This document shows, piece by piece, positions 45,050 to 54,518 of a stretch of DNA of 64,000 bases. The notes under the pieces were generated by a model that worked only from the letters and a program-made list of their open reading frames with translations, was not told the origin of the DNA and searched no databases. The DNA comes from Pseudanabaena mucicola FACHB-723 (GTDB lineage: Bacteria; Cyanobacteriota; Cyanobacteriia; Pseudanabaenales; Pseudanabaenaceae): positions 1 through 64,000 of the forward strand of contig NZ_JACJQB010000017.1 of NCBI RefSeq assembly GCF_014696385.1, read 5' to 3'. Position 1 is the stretch's first letter; each line of letters starts with the position of its first letter. The position numbers were made by a program, and so were the translations under genes.

Positions 45050-45508
45050 GTTCTTTAACCTATCTTTAGTGATATCAGAATATAAAAATCTAAAAATTAC
45101 TTATATTTTAATTATACGATTAATATATAAAATTAGGAAATGTGACGGAGCTGTAAATCAATCTATGGCTGTAGGCAAGTAAGTTAAGCCCAAAAGCCAA
45201 ATAGAGAGTTGCGGCGCTTTGCGCCGCAACTCTCTATTTGGCTTTTGTTTTTGTCCTAACATAATTAGCTGTAAAGATATATATTCCATATTACTTAACC
45301 ATACCCTAAATAATCGTGAAAGTCTTCACATCTAAGGTTTTGAGGATATTTATTTGCTCTAGCTAGCGTCTGTATTGCTATGCGCTCAGGGCTGTAAAAA
45401 ATATTAATCAATGCTCCTAACAGGATATAATAGTAAATCCTTGCTTCTAAACTTTAAAATAATTAAAGCTAACTGAAGCCAAAATACTGACCGTAAGGAA
45501 GAAATTAA
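45050..45508. other. Divergent intergenic region before rpsF, with 26-bp hairpin
   Basis: 459 bp without a supported gene between two divergent genes. A perfect 26-bp hairpin lies at 45191-45216/45220-45245 (loop TTT, core GTTGCGGCGC) followed by GTTTTTG. It would end a rightward transcript from 45050-45190 if one exists. A TATAAT at 45426-45431 is a likely -10 box for rpsF, without an obvious -35. Confidence 0.65.
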
Positions 45509-45877
45509 ATGACAGTTAAGCGTTTGTACGAAACCATGTATATCTTGCGTCCTGACCTTCCTGATCAGGAAGCCGACGCAGCGATCGCAAAATATCAAGA
45601 CTTCTTAGTACAGCAAGAAGCTGAAGATATCACGATTCAGCACCGTGGTAGACGGAGATTAGCCTATGACATTAAGGGGCATCGTGAAGGTATTTACATT
45701 CAAGTAAATTACACCGCAACTCCACAAACCATTGAAAGCTTAGAGAAATCAATGCGTTTGGCTGACGATGTAATTCGTTATATGACAATCAAACTCGATC
45801 CAGAAGCTCTTGAAGTAGAAGATGCTGAAGCAGTTATCCCTGATGCTGAAGAGCCAGTAGCTGTTGCTGCTGAATAA
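45509..45877 (+). CDS. rpsF: 30S ribosomal protein S6
   Basis: 122-residue S6 protein of the small subunit, binding S18 and 16S rRNA. The core [13 protein letters not shown] and [20 protein letters not shown] is typical. The acidic C-terminal tail (from about 102) rich in Glu, Ala and Val is as in other cyanobacterial S6. AAGGAAG lies about 8 nt before the ATG. There is no rpsR or ssb beside it, unlike in many bacteria. Two stacked hairpins follow. Confidence 0.96.
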   Translation: MTVKRLYETMYILRPDLPDQEADAAIAKYQDFLVQQEAEDITIQHRGRRRLAYDIKGHREGIYIQVNYTATPQTIESLEKSMRLADDVIRYMTIKLDPEALEVEDAEAVIPDAEEPVAVAAE

Positions 45878-45882
45878 AAACA

Positions 45883-45961
45883 AAATCTAAGTATTGGCTT
45901 GCAATACTTAGATTTCGAGCATAAAAAAGCCGCGCAATGCGCGGCTTTTTTATGCTCGAAA
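45883..45961. terminator. Two adjoining hairpins between rpsF and hli
   Basis: The first is a 14-bp stem (45883-45896, 45902-45915). The second is a 23-bp perfect stem (45913-45935, 45939-45961; loop AAT) with core GCCGCGC and A6/T6 tracts. They share 3 bp. The second serves as a strong bidirectional terminator for the convergent pair. Confidence 0.88.
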
Positions 45962-45973
45962 TATCAAAAAGAC

Positions 45974-46126
45974 TTATAGAAGACCCCAGAAGTGGAGTAC
46001 GCCTTGACCGCTAATTAGTTCAATTGCTAATGCTGATACAAAGCCAATCATTGCTAGGCGACCATTCCAGTTTTCTGCACCAGAAGTAAAGCCCCAATTC
46101 CATACATTACGGTTTTCGTCAGACAT
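45974..46126 (-). CDS. Small high-light-inducible protein (HliC/HliD-like)
   Basis: 50-residue one-helix protein, read directly from the minus strand. It starts [18 protein letters not shown], then the chlorophyll-binding helix [20 protein letters not shown] and the end [12 protein letters not shown]. The E-x-x-N-x-R and G residues of the motif are present. Size and sequence fit the short HliC/HliD type that binds chlorophyll-assembly factors in the thylakoid. It is separate from the longer Hli at 11511. Confidence 0.9.
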   Translation of the reverse strand: MSDENRNVWNWGFTSGAENWNGRLAMIGFVSALAIELISGQGVLHFWGLL

Positions 46127-46340
46127 AATCGAATTACTTTGTTTGTGAGTTTACTTACATCTAGAAATGTAACAGATAGCTTTATGATTCGCAATCTTTC
46201 TTCATGTTTTCTGCCTTTAGGCAGATAAAATTGATATTCGTAAAGTAAGTCAAATACTATCTTTAGCTGCGATCGCTAACTTATTGGGTAGAATCTCAAA
46301 GACATTACCCACAATAATCGACGCAAGGAAGAACTTAACT

Positions 46341-47876
46341 ATGCGAAAAATATGGATGAGGCTGCTAGCTGGATGCTTAGCGGTGTTGCTGAATCTCACC
46401 ACCACAGGCTCAGCATGGGCTGCTATGCCTCAAAGGACTGGAGATCCTAAGTTTCAGGGCATACCTCTTCAGTGTTTTGTGTCATTGGCAGATGCAAGTC
46501 CATCCCCTGAGTCTAAAGTTGCTGCCTATACGGAAATTTCAGGTAAGTATCTGGAATTAGGGAAACCAGAGCAATCCAAGAAGGTTTTAGAAAAGAGCTT
46601 AGTTGCATCTAAGGATATTACGACACCATCCCTAAAAGCTTTTGCCTTGTTAGATACCGCAGGTCGTCTTACGAAAGCATCTCAAACCAAGTTGGCAGTG
46701 AGCGCCCTTGATGATGCACTGGCGATCGCAAAAACGTTACCTGAACCTGTTGATCGAGTTTTTGCCAATATCAAAATTGCTCAAGCCTATGGTGATGCTG
46801 GTAAGAAGGAGAAAGCGCAAAATCTTCTTGCTGATGCCACTCAAGGTACACCTGAGATCATTGATGCCTATGCTCGCTCTAGGGCTTTTGCCGCGATTGC
46901 CAATGTTTATACAGAACTTGGTGATGACTTCAACTCAGAAGCTTCTATTTCCGCTGCAACGGACTTGTTGCCGATGATAGACGATCGCAATACTAAAGCA
47001 AGAGCCAGAGTAGAAATTGCTGGTAGCTATGCTCAAGCAGGGAATCATGCGAAGGCAGTTGCTTCATTGGATGCCGTATTTCAAGAATTCGATGCAATTC
47101 GTGACAATGTAATTACATCCGCCAAAGAAGCTGCTAGCAAAGCCGCCAAGAATATCAAAAAAACTGCACCGAAGTTAGCCAACAAAGCTTTAAAGGATAG
47201 TGTACCCACTAAAGACGTAACTCCCGCCGATCCTAAAGTTGTGGAACAAACTGCCAATGCTAATGCCGAGATGCTAAAAATGCGATCGCTATTTTTAGTG
47301 GCTAGCCAATATATTACTTCCAAGCAATATGACAAAGCTTTAGAGGTAATCGGCAATCTTGATCAAAACTCCGTTGAGAAAAGTGTTGGTATCGCTAATG
47401 TGGCGATTGCCTATGCCAAGGACAAAAAAACAGATGAGGCAATCAAATTATTTGATCAAAGTCTTCAAGGTTTAAGTACGATGAATCCTTCAATCGATGT
47501 GTTCACGCTATTGGTTGAGGTTGGTCGTCAGTATCACAATATTCAGGCTACTGAACTTGCCAACAAAGCTTTTGAGCAATCTCTCACCATCGCCCAAAAG
47601 CTAACCCAACCGATTGATCGTCTTTTTGCTCTGAATATTATTGGTAGCACCTATGGTGAGTTCGGCATCACGGATAAAGTAGATGCAATTTTGCAAGATA
47701 GCCTTGCGATCGCAAAAACTGCCCCCGATCCAAACATTCGCTCCAGAGCTTACTCCGATATCAGCAGTGCCTATTGGTCAATAGGTCAACGGGATAAAGC
47801 CAAAGAAATCGCTCAAACTATCGAAAATCCTAGCGAAAAAGAACAGCTAGAAAAGTTATTTGCCTGTGCTAAGTAG
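46341..47876 (+). CDS. Exported TPR-like helical-repeat protein
   Basis: 511 residues from the ATG at 46341 (AAGGAAG ribosome-binding site upstream). A signal peptide is clear: MRKIWMRLLAGCLAVLLNL, then TTTGSAWA with cleavage likely after AWA (about 27). The rest consists of helical repeats of about 36-40 residues with patterns such as ALDDALAIAKTL-PVDRVFA and IAQAYGDAGKKEKA, resembling TPRs. It is probably a periplasmic or cell-surface scaffold; function unknown. It stands alone, ended by a strong hairpin. Confidence 0.8.
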   Translation: MRKIWMRLLAGCLAVLLNLTTTGSAWAAMPQRTGDPKFQGIPLQCFVSLADASPSPESKVAAYTEISGKYLELGKPEQSKKVLEKSLVASKDITTPSLKAFALLDTAGRLTKASQTKLAVSALDDALAIAKTLPEPVDRVFANIKIAQAYGDAGKKEKAQNLLADATQGTPEIIDAYARSRAFAAIANVYTELGDDFNSEASISAATDLLPMIDDRNTKARARVEIAGSYAQAGNHAKAVASLDAVFQEFDAIRDNVITSAKEAASKAAKNIKKTAPKLANKALKDSVPTKDVTPADPKVVEQTANANAEMLKMRSLFLVASQYITSKQYDKALEVIGNLDQNSVEKSVGIANVAIAYAKDKKTDEAIKLFDQSLQGLSTMNPSIDVFTLLVEVGRQYHNIQATELANKAFEQSLTIAQKLTQPIDRLFALNIIGSTYGEFGITDKVDAILQDSLAIAKTAPDPNIRSRAYSDISSAYWSIGQRDKAKEIAQTIENPSEKEQLEKLFACAK

Positions 47877-47889
47877 CTGAGTGCAATTA

Positions 47890-47924
47890 AATAAAAAAGC
47901 GGCGCATCGCGCCGCTTTTTTATT
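47890..47924. terminator. Bidirectional terminator, TPR-like gene / DUF177 gene
   Basis: Perfect 16-bp stem (47890-47905, 47909-47924; loop ATC) with core GCGGCGC and A6/T6 tracts, covering the stop codon (47920-47922) of the minus-strand gene. Confidence 0.88.
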
Positions 47925-48417
47925 CAAACAATTTTAGGGAATTTAACGCAGCCCATCGCTTGTCTACAGTAGTTTCTGAATTGGTAGCAGCATCAGTTAC
48001 CTCAAGCGCTGGGGCATCAGGGGCAATTTTAGGATAGGGAATCGCCAATATTAATTGCTCGTATAACCAAGCCAAAGGATCAAAGTAGCCATTAGGCGAT
48101 AATGACTCCAGCAGATCATCAGATTCAATTTCCCTCTCTTTGGGATATTCTCCCTCAGGCAAAGGCTCGGCTAAGCAAATCATCTCGGAATTATCGATCG
48201 CTAAACGGTAGTTGAACTGCACCAAAGTGCGATCGCAAGTCAAAGTAATAATCGTAGAAGCCTTGGCAGTCACTTCTAAAAACGAGCCAACATGGCGGAC
48301 ACTGATCACGCCACTGACGGGAGTTAAGGTTTCTAACCCTTCAATAAATTCTTTAAATTCAAAGGTTTCCGTTGCTTCTACAGCTCTAGCAATCTGAGGT
48401 ATATATAATTTTTCCAT
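47920..48417 (-). CDS. DUF177 (YceD-like) protein
   Basis: 165-residue protein of the DUF177/YceD family, associated in other bacteria with 23S rRNA and ribosome assembly. Central blocks: GVISVRHVGSFLEVTAKAS and LTCDRTLVQFNYRL, then an acidic segment and KRWAALNSLKLF at the end, similar to the WAAL-L tail of the family. The usual rpmF partner is absent. The start overlaps the khpB stop by 1 nt, making it the last gene of the rpmH cluster. Confidence 0.87.
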   Translation of the reverse strand: MEKLYIPQIARAVEATETFEFKEFIEGLETLTPVSGVISVRHVGSFLEVTAKASTIITLTCDRTLVQFNYRLAIDNSEMICLAEPLPEGEYPKEREIESDDLLESLSPNGYFDPLAWLYEQLILAIPYPKIAPDAPALEVTDAATNSETTVDKRWAALNSLKLFE

Positions 48418-48947
48418 TAGCTTTGCACTAACTTAACGACCAAATGACGATTAGGTTCTTTGCCTTGACTTTGGGTACTGATATCAGCAAATTCCTCTAA
48501 AAGCTGATGAATATATCGACGATCCGCAGCAGATAGCTGTTTAATCGCAAATTCAGCACCAGTTTCCCTCACTTGCTGCACAGCATTATCTGCCAAAGCC
48601 TGTAAGTTAGCGATGCGCTTTGTCTGATAACCATCTAACTCAACCGTATAAAAATTACGATTTAAATTACGATCTAGAGATGATTCGCTATCTGTTGTTA
48701 GAGGATAATTTAAAAGAACGCTAGCGAGATATTGCAAAGAATCAATCACTGCGCCATCTTTACCAATCAAGCTCTGAATCTGTGCATCCTGTAAAGTATG
48801 CGTATTAATCTCTAGCCAGTAGTTCTGGGAGTTAGGATCAGGTTTTGGGGTTAATGCTTCTACAATTCGAGCATCAACCGAAGTTTCATAACCCATTAAT
48901 CCTAAAAGCTCTTGCAGCCAATTTGCACTTGTTGAAGCATTGTCCAT
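48417..48947 (-). CDS. khpB: Jag/KhpB-type RNA-binding protein (KH-R3H)
   Basis: 176-residue RNA-binding protein with a KH domain, LIGKDGAVIDSLQYLASV (about 60-77), and a C-terminal R3H domain, LSAADRRYIHQLLEE...EPNRHLVVKLV. The N-terminal Jag domain is very short here, as usual in cyanobacteria. It lies downstream of yidC, the same neighbourhood as in most bacteria, though a 22-bp hairpin separates them. Confidence 0.9.
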   Translation of the reverse strand: MDNASTSANWLQELLGLMGYETSVDARIVEALTPKPDPNSQNYWLEINTHTLQDAQIQSLIGKDGAVIDSLQYLASVLLNYPLTTDSESSLDRNLNRNFYTVELDGYQTKRIANLQALADNAVQQVRETGAEFAIKQLSAADRRYIHQLLEEFADISTQSQGKEPNRHLVVKLVQS

Positions 48948-49017
48948 ACTGACCTAACCAATCGATTTCAACGCAAATATATTCAATAATACAGCGCTTC
49001 TTGCTGAATTAAAACAA

Positions 49018-49066
49018 AGATAAACATTAGAAAGCGCCGCTAAACGGCGCTTTCTAATGTTTATCT
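49018..49066. terminator. Hairpin between yidC and khpB
   Basis: Perfect 22-bp stem (49018-49039, 49045-49066; loop CTAAA), 8 bp past the yidC stop, with core AAGCGCCG. It may terminate or attenuate transcription between yidC and khpB. Confidence 0.8.
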
Positions 49067-49074
49067 AGACTAAA

Positions 49075-50376
49075 TTATGAACCCTTTTTCTTTTTCTTAG
49101 AAGAGTTTGGCTCAAAGGGCAGAGCCGATTTGGTTGGAGACTTACTGTCTTTATCTTTATTGTCAACCACAGTTGCTGGCTTAGACTTTGGATCCAATGG
49201 GATTTTGCTTGCTTCAGTCTTACCTGATGTGATCGCTTTGTTATCTGACTTAGAGCTAGACTGACCCGACGCACTAGAAGACACTGCAACTAGCTTTTGG
49301 AGGTTTTCAGGCAATGGCTCTTTTGCCACAATAAACGCTTGCAATGTCTGGAAAATATTAGCAATCAACATGTAAAGCATTACGCCAGATGGCAAAGGGA
49401 AGAACAAAAACATACCAGAAAAAATAATTGGTGTGAGTTTGTTCATGGTTTCCTGTTGAGATGTCTCAGGAGATGGCTCACTAGATTTAGGGGTTGAGCC
49501 ACTGGAAATAGTTTGGTTAGCATAAAGGCTAAGTCCAAATCCCAAAACCATAATCACAATGTCCCAGTTAATGCTGCCATCGGTATTAGTAACACCAGTT
49601 TTACCAAGAGCTTTAATAAACAGGAATCCCTTATTAGATGCAAGTCCGGGAACTGTCGCTTGAACTGTTACATCACCTGCTTGCTTCGCAACTACAGTAC
49701 CATCCTCTAAAACTTCAACTAGATCTTCACCCTTGGTAACTTTCCATCGTGTTTTCAAGTCCACATCTGGATATTCTGTAGCGAGAACTTGGAAATCCTG
49801 ACCTTGAGCAGTTTGTAAAATAATCTTTGATTGTTCGCCCACTGCTAGGGTTGTGCCATTAGTCGCAGTTGCTAAAACTGGGTAATGGACGCGATCGGCA
49901 AAGTAAACGTTTTGGCTAGGCGAGGTGAATGGCTGATGCTGGAGTTGTGCAGCGTTATCAGGATTAGAAATTTGGAAATTGAGGGAGTAGTTGATGTCTG
50001 CGAAGGGCGATCCTCTCAAGGTTGCAAACAAAGCAAACAGGATTGGCAATTGAACGATGGCAGGTAGGCATCCCGATAGAGGATTTCCAAATTCTTTGAA
50101 ATTTGCCGAGTTGACCTTCGCTAGCTCTTCTTGCTGCTTAGCGGGATCATTCTTGTATCTCTCTTGAACTTCCTTGATCCTTTTTTGCATTACGGGGTTA
50201 GCGATCTTCATGCGACGCATACTGCGAAGCTGATTGGCACTAACGGGAAACAACACAAAACGTACAACCAACGTTAATGCAATAATTGCCAATCCATAGT
50301 TCGGCACGATGCCGTAGAAAAAATCTAGGAAAGGCAACATTATGTTGTTGGAAAGAAAACCTACACCGAAATCCAT
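49075..50376 (-). CDS. yidC: Membrane protein insertase YidC/Oxa1
   Basis: Inserts and folds thylakoid and plasma membrane proteins. 433 residues: hydrophobic segments at about 20-45 and 95-115, YidC core with MRRMKIANPVMQKRIKEVQE and the later helices. Between the second and third helices (about 150-255) is a soluble insert with KVTKGEDLVEVLEDGTVVAK and AGDVTVQATVPGLA, like a bacterial Ig-like (Big_2) fold; other cyanobacterial YidC proteins have it too. The lysine-rich C-terminal tail (from about 360) may bind ribosomes. Confidence 0.94.
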   Translation of the reverse strand: MDFGVGFLSNNIMLPFLDFFYGIVPNYGLAIIALTLVVRFVLFPVSANQLRSMRRMKIANPVMQKRIKEVQERYKNDPAKQQEELAKVNSANFKEFGNPLSGCLPAIVQLPILFALFATLRGSPFADINYSLNFQISNPDNAAQLQHQPFTSPSQNVYFADRVHYPVLATATNGTTLAVGEQSKIILQTAQGQDFQVLATEYPDVDLKTRWKVTKGEDLVEVLEDGTVVAKQAGDVTVQATVPGLASNKGFLFIKALGKTGVTNTDGSINWDIVIMVLGFGLSLYANQTISSGSTPKSSEPSPETSQQETMNKLTPIIFSGMFLFFPLPSGVMLYMLIANIFQTLQAFIVAKEPLPENLQKLVAVSSSASGQSSSKSDNKAITSGKTEASKIPLDPKSKPATVVDNKDKDSKSPTKSALPFEPNSSKKKKKGS

Positions 50377-50495
50377 TTTCTACTTTACTGTTGGGTTTGC
50401 ATCCGAGTGATAACAATATCACTCATGAAAATTAGACATTCATTAACAATGAGGATCGTTCAGGATTTAATTCCCAAGAACGATCCATCCATGTT

Positions 50496-50894
50496 TTAGG
50501 CTTTGCCACCGATCGCGCCACTTACATCTTGCGCTTTCAGGCTTAGCTTTGATTCAATGTATTCGTATGTTTCACGAAATTTTGGCAAAGATTTAAGTTC
50601 TAGACGAGAACCATCTTTAAGCGTTAGTACCATATCGCCCCAAGTGCCTAAACCACGAGGAACTGTGACGATCTTGGCAATTTCCGCATACACGATGTCA
50701 GTACGGGTGTTTCCCATCCATCCACCTGTGACAGTAATCCGTCGGTTAGTAATGCGATAACGTAACCATAATGCTCTTGTAATAGCGGCAATACCAAAGG
50801 GAATTGTGATCACAAAAATACTCATCAGCAAGCTGATGATTAGATCACCAATGTGAGGTGCGCCTTCGTAATAAACTTCCTCGTTAATTGCCAT
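50496..50894 (-). CDS. Bacterial PH-domain membrane protein
   Basis: 132-residue protein with a hydrophobic hairpin (about 15-45) and a bPH2-type domain, RYRITNRRITVTGGWMGNTR and DIVYAEIAKIVTVPRGLGTWGD. Cyanobacterial genomes often place this gene between rnpA and yidC. Its role is unknown; membrane association is inferred. Its start lies 11 bp inside the rnpA 3' end, so the two are coupled. Confidence 0.87.
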   Translation of the reverse strand: MAINEEVYYEGAPHIGDLIISLLMSIFVITIPFGIAAITRALWLRYRITNRRITVTGGWMGNTRTDIVYAEIAKIVTVPRGLGTWGDMVLTLKDGSRLELKSLPKFRETYEYIESKLSLKAQDVSGAIGGKA

Positions 50895-51234
50895 GCAGAA
50901 CCTTCGCCTTTGCTAATATATTCTTGAGATCATCCCCAAGTTCTTGATAATTCGGCTTGCTTGCAACAGTAGTAACTGTTACAACTATTTGCAATCCATC
51001 TTTTAATTGTGACAGAAGTTGACGAAAAATGGCGCGAAGTTGGCGCTTAAATCGGTTACGGGTTACCGCCAACTTGCTGACTTTTTTGCTTACAACTATG
51101 CCAATCCTTGTATATGTGGTATTGCTATCAAACAGAATCTTCAAGCTTAAGTATGTGCCTCTGTAGCGATCGCCCTTAGCATATACTTTTGCGAAGTCTT
51201 CTCGCCGCCTTAGACGGTTTTGATTAGGAAGCAC
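50884..51234 (-). CDS. rnpA: Ribonuclease P protein component
   Basis: 116-residue basic protein subunit of RNase P, which matures tRNA 5' ends. Starts LPNQNRLRRREDFAKVYAKG; the RNR-type signature is KLAVTRNRFKRQLRAIFR (about 55-72). The start codon is GTG. It follows rpmH with a 92-bp gap, the near-universal bacterial order. Confidence 0.95.
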   Translation of the reverse strand: MLPNQNRLRRREDFAKVYAKGDRYRGTYLSLKILFDSNTTYTRIGIVVSKKVSKLAVTRNRFKRQLRAIFRQLLSQLKDGLQIVVTVTTVASKPNYQELGDDLKNILAKAKVLHGN

Positions 51235-51326
51235 AGGAAAGTTAATTAAAAAATTAACAAGAAAATTAACAAATACAAATAGGTTGATCAGCTAGATTTG
51301 GCAATCGCTGGTCTATTGAAACTAAC

Positions 51327-51467
51327 TTATACAGTTGTGAGGCGAACACGACCTCTGCTACGACGAGCTTTGATGACTCGACGACCTGTAGGGGTTTCCA
51401 TTCTGGCACGAAATCCAGAGGTGCGCTTCTTTTTGCGGACACTACCGCGTAGAGTACGTTTTGTCAT
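51327..51467 (-). CDS. rpmH: 50S ribosomal protein L34
   Basis: 46-residue very basic protein read from the minus strand: [19 protein letters not shown], then [20 protein letters not shown] and RVRLTTV. This is the standard L34 sequence pattern. It is first in the rpmH-rnpA-PH-yidC-khpB-DUF177 cluster; its promoter should lie in 51468-51739, where I see no other gene. Confidence 0.96.
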   Translation of the reverse strand: MTKRTLRGSVRKKKRTSGFRARMETPTGRRVIKARRSRGRVRLTTV

Positions 51468-51739
51468 AACCGTTACTTACTTATTTAGTTTCAAAGGATG
51501 TCATTTTTTCACAGGCTTCTCAGTATAACATCTCTGTTTAGCCTATGTACAGTTTTATTCATAATCTCTATCCCGCAAGTCAAAAATCAATTTACAAAGT
51601 AAGGCACTGGAATGTTAAAGAGTGATAAGTCGCTTGAAGTATTTCTGGGTAAACTTTTCACAGATATTGCCACTCAATCATCATAAATTTTTACTGGATA
51701 AGCCTTGTAGCTATTCATCACTTTTTTAGCAACCAGTGC

Positions 51740-52054
51740 CTAGTTTCTCAGGCTAGGCGACTGACTCAAAATACCGATTATTTCAAATCGAGTGCGATCA
51801 ATAGTGATTTCCCATCCTGCATAGTCATACTCGCTTTTAACATAGCAACGCTTGAGTAAATGTTCGAGAAGTTTTGGTAGCCTTCCTCTTAACTCGCGCC
51901 GATCTCTACCTGCCAAGCCTTCCAACTCCTCTACCAGATTTTCAATATCGAGGTTTTCCAAATTGCCACTTTTTAATTGCGCGATCGCTGTTTCCAGCCA
52001 CAAATTAAGATCTTGATCATAAAGTGATATTTTTCTTGCAACTGTTTGAGTCAT
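51740..52054 (-). CDS. DUF29 protein, probably C-terminally truncated
   Basis: 104-residue DUF29 protein, a family common in cyanobacteria with no known function. The core YDQDLNLWLETAIAQLKSG and LDIENLVEELEGLAGRDRRE is typical. Full-length members are about 140-150 residues; this frame stops at TAG right after SPSLRN. Reading on gives about 21 further residues (ALVAKKVMNSY...), slightly like a DUF29 tail, before a TGA, so it may be a decaying gene. Confidence 0.8.
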   Translation of the reverse strand: MTQTVARKISLYDQDLNLWLETAIAQLKSGNLENLDIENLVEELEGLAGRDRRELRGRLPKLLEHLLKRCYVKSEYDYAGWEITIDRTRFEIIGILSQSPSLRN

Positions 52055-52211
52055 CGGGTTTACTCCTGTGATCGCTTACCCCAGTTTATTCTAAATCTCG
52101 ATTTAATTATGAGCGATCGCTTTTACAGCAATTATCCAAATAACGATTTAGCGACAATCTCATAAAACAAACGCTTGTTTACTCTCTTTCCACTGAGGAA
52201 ATAGGCATATA

Positions 52212-52264
52212 CAGCCAAGAAATAGAGATGCACGGCGAAGCCGTGCATCTCTATTTCTTGGCTG
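52212..52264. terminator. Hairpin downstream of sigA
   Basis: Perfect 25-bp stem (52212-52236, 52240-52264; loop GAA), 87 bp past the sigma-factor stop and 157 bp before the DUF29 start. Outer arm wording (AGCCAA...AATAGAGA) resembles the hairpin at 45191-45245. The rest of 52055-52351 holds no gene. Confidence 0.75.
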
Positions 52265-52351
52265 GGAAGTAATTAACATCATTTAAAGCGATCGCAATTT
52301 TACTTTTAGCAAATTGCGATCACAGCAATCATTCCAGTAAGTCGCAACAAA

Positions 52352-53539
52352 TTAGCGAATGTACTCTTTTAAAACGCTATTACGATTAGGATGGCGCAAC
52401 TTACGAAGAGCCTTAGCTTCAATTTGACGAATGCGTTCACGGGTGACGTTAAAGATTTGACCGATCTCTTCAAGGGTCTTCATCCGACCATCATCCAATC
52501 CATAGCGCAGACGTAAGACATCACGTTCTCTAGGGCTGAGAGTGCCTAATACACTTTCCAGATCTTCACGTAGGAGGCTCTTGGCAACTTGATCATCAGG
52601 GGTTTCACCTTCGGACTCAATAAAGTCACCGAGGCGAGAATCTTCTTCCTTACCGATGGGGGTTTCGAGGGAGATCGGTAACTGAGCAGATTTGGCAATA
52701 AACCGCAGCTTTTCGATCGTCATCTCCATACGGGTGGCGATTTCCTCTTCAGTTGGCTTGCGTCCCATTTCCTGCGATAGCAACTTAGTAGTTTTCTTAA
52801 TCCGCGAAATGGTTTCGTAAAGGTGAACAGGCAGACGGATTGTGCGTGATTGGTCAGCGATTGCACGGGTAATAGCTTGACGAATCCACCATGTCGCGTA
52901 GGTGGAGAACTTGTAACCCTTTTCATGATCAAATTTCTCAGCCGCACGAATCAAACCTAAACTGCCTTCTTGGATCAGATCTTGGAAAGACAAGCCACGA
53001 TTCATGTATTTTTTGGCGATCGATACCACCAGTCTTAGGTTAGACTGCACCATTTTGTCTTTGGCGCGACGACCCGAGTGGAGGCGTTTACGAAATTCGC
53101 CAAGGGGCATCCCCATCTTGACAGCCCAGTCTGGCTCTCTGACATCATCAGGATGGCAGTCAACTTCAGTAGCTAACTCTTCGCGTTTTAGCTCTAGTTC
53201 TAGTAAATCGGCAATTTTACGAGCTAATTCAATTTCTTCGTCGGCTCTAAGTAGGCGAATACGACCGATTTCTTGTAGGTAAAGACGAATTGAGTCTTCG
53301 GTAAAATGCTTTTTCTTAGTTTGACTGGCTCTTTTTTTAGTCCCCCTCGCTTTGCCAGTTTTATCAGGGTCGTCGTCAATGTCAGAGTCTTCGTCTGAGT
53401 CATCAATTAAGTCATCCTTTTCGAGTTCAATGTCATCATCTAAGTCGTCAAGGTCTTCTTCAATTTCTTCAATATCTCCAGCAAGCTTACCAACAGGTAA
53501 CTTGATGTCAATAGGTAGGTCGATGGCTGCTTTGCTCAT
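52352..53539 (-). CDS. sigA: Principal RNA polymerase sigma factor SigA (RpoD)
   Basis: Group 1 sigma-70 factor. From the ATG at 53539, preceded by GAGGA at the right spacing, it is 395 residues; a TTG at 53614 would add 25. An acidic stretch (about 20-60) precedes region 1.2 ([16 protein letters not shown]). Region 2 reads [20 protein letters not shown], then [16 protein letters not shown]. Region 3 and region 4 with the -35-binding helix [20 protein letters not shown] follow. It is complete, and transcribed leftward alone. Confidence 0.95.
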   Translation of the reverse strand: MSKAAIDLPIDIKLPVGKLAGDIEEIEEDLDDLDDDIELEKDDLIDDSDEDSDIDDDPDKTGKARGTKKRASQTKKKHFTEDSIRLYLQEIGRIRLLRADEEIELARKIADLLELELKREELATEVDCHPDDVREPDWAVKMGMPLGEFRKRLHSGRRAKDKMVQSNLRLVVSIAKKYMNRGLSFQDLIQEGSLGLIRAAEKFDHEKGYKFSTYATWWIRQAITRAIADQSRTIRLPVHLYETISRIKKTTKLLSQEMGRKPTEEEIATRMEMTIEKLRFIAKSAQLPISLETPIGKEEDSRLGDFIESEGETPDDQVAKSLLREDLESVLGTLSPRERDVLRLRYGLDDGRMKTLEEIGQIFNVTRERIRQIEAKALRKLRHPNRNSVLKEYIR

Positions 53540-53862
53540 GCCAGATTCCTCAGATCCGTAGTCTCTAAAACTTTTTTTGCGGGGAATTACACCTAGATGA
53601 TTGTAGCTTGCCAAATATAAAAATGGTGATATGAGCTACTTAGAATTGTGAAAAACCAGTCTAAAGGGTAATTTACAATTCTAGAATTTAGTTATTGTGA
53701 TGTAATTCCTACTTATACATTTATAGTCTAAGCATGGTAATCCTTGTTATAAAAATTTTTAGACTGACAGCTTAGAAGGGGATTTTCACGATATCAAAAA
53801 AAATATTTGCGAAATAGCTACACCTAACAGATACATTTATTAAGTATTATTAATTTTTGATC
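53540..53862. promoter_or_regulatory. Divergent promoter region of sigA and the DUF2854 gene
   Basis: 323 A/T-rich bp with no gene. An inverted repeat AGAATTGT (53641-53648) / ACAATTCT (53676-53683) is visible. ACTTATACATTTATAG at about 53710-53725 contains -10-like hexamers. I cannot assign specific promoters. Confidence 0.35.
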
Positions 53863-54444
53863 ATGCTTAGACTCAACAAGATATCACTAGCTTCAATTGG
53901 TTTATATGTCGGCGGTGTTTTATTTTTAGTTGGATTTTGGGCTTACTCTAAGGGTAACTCAACCTTGAATTTAGTCGGTTTTTTCTATGGATTTCCGATT
54001 TTATTAGGTGGATTTGCCTTTAAGTCTTCAGAGGTTACTCCTGTACCTGTATTAGTGCCTGAATCTGCAGAAATTGTGGCTTTGCGTCAAGCACAAGAAA
54101 CTCCGACCCAAAAGCAACTGCGTAAGGATGTTACTCGTTATCGCTATGGCATCAAGGCGCATCTTGATGAGGTTTTAGAAAAGCTGGGCATGAGTCCTAC
54201 TGATGAGGAGCGTCCTGTGTTAGTGGGTATCTATGAAGAAATTTCACAGGCTGAAGCAACTAAAGATGCTTATAGTTTAGTTTTGAGATTTGATTCGCCT
54301 TTGATGGACTTTGCCGCTTGGCAAGAAAAGCAGGAAAAGTTGACGCGATTTTTTGGCCCTGGAATTGTGGCTGTGGTATCGGAGTTAGATAACAAACAGG
54401 TTGATGTACGCTTGATTTCAGAATCTGCGATCGCAGTTGCTTAG
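53863..54444 (+). CDS. DUF2854 membrane protein
   Basis: 193-residue protein from the ATG at 53863 (a TTG six bases upstream is less likely). Two N-terminal hydrophobic helices (about 10-28 and 36-54), then a soluble domain with RYGIKAHLDEVLEKLGMSP and FFGPGIVAVVSELD. It matches the DUF2854 family of cyanobacteria and chloroplasts, function unknown. It is followed after 74 bp by the Sua5-like gene on the same strand. Confidence 0.83.
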   Translation: MLRLNKISLASIGLYVGGVLFLVGFWAYSKGNSTLNLVGFFYGFPILLGGFAFKSSEVTPVPVLVPESAEIVALRQAQETPTQKQLRKDVTRYRYGIKAHLDEVLEKLGMSPTDEERPVLVGIYEEISQAEATKDAYSLVLRFDSPLMDFAAWQEKQEKLTRFFGPGIVAVVSELDNKQVDVRLISESAIAVA

Positions 54445-54518
54445 ATCGTTAGCGTAAATTATCAATTAGCAAAAAATGTGGCGGTAGCATTAGGGAAATT
54501 AGGAGAAAATCAGGAATA

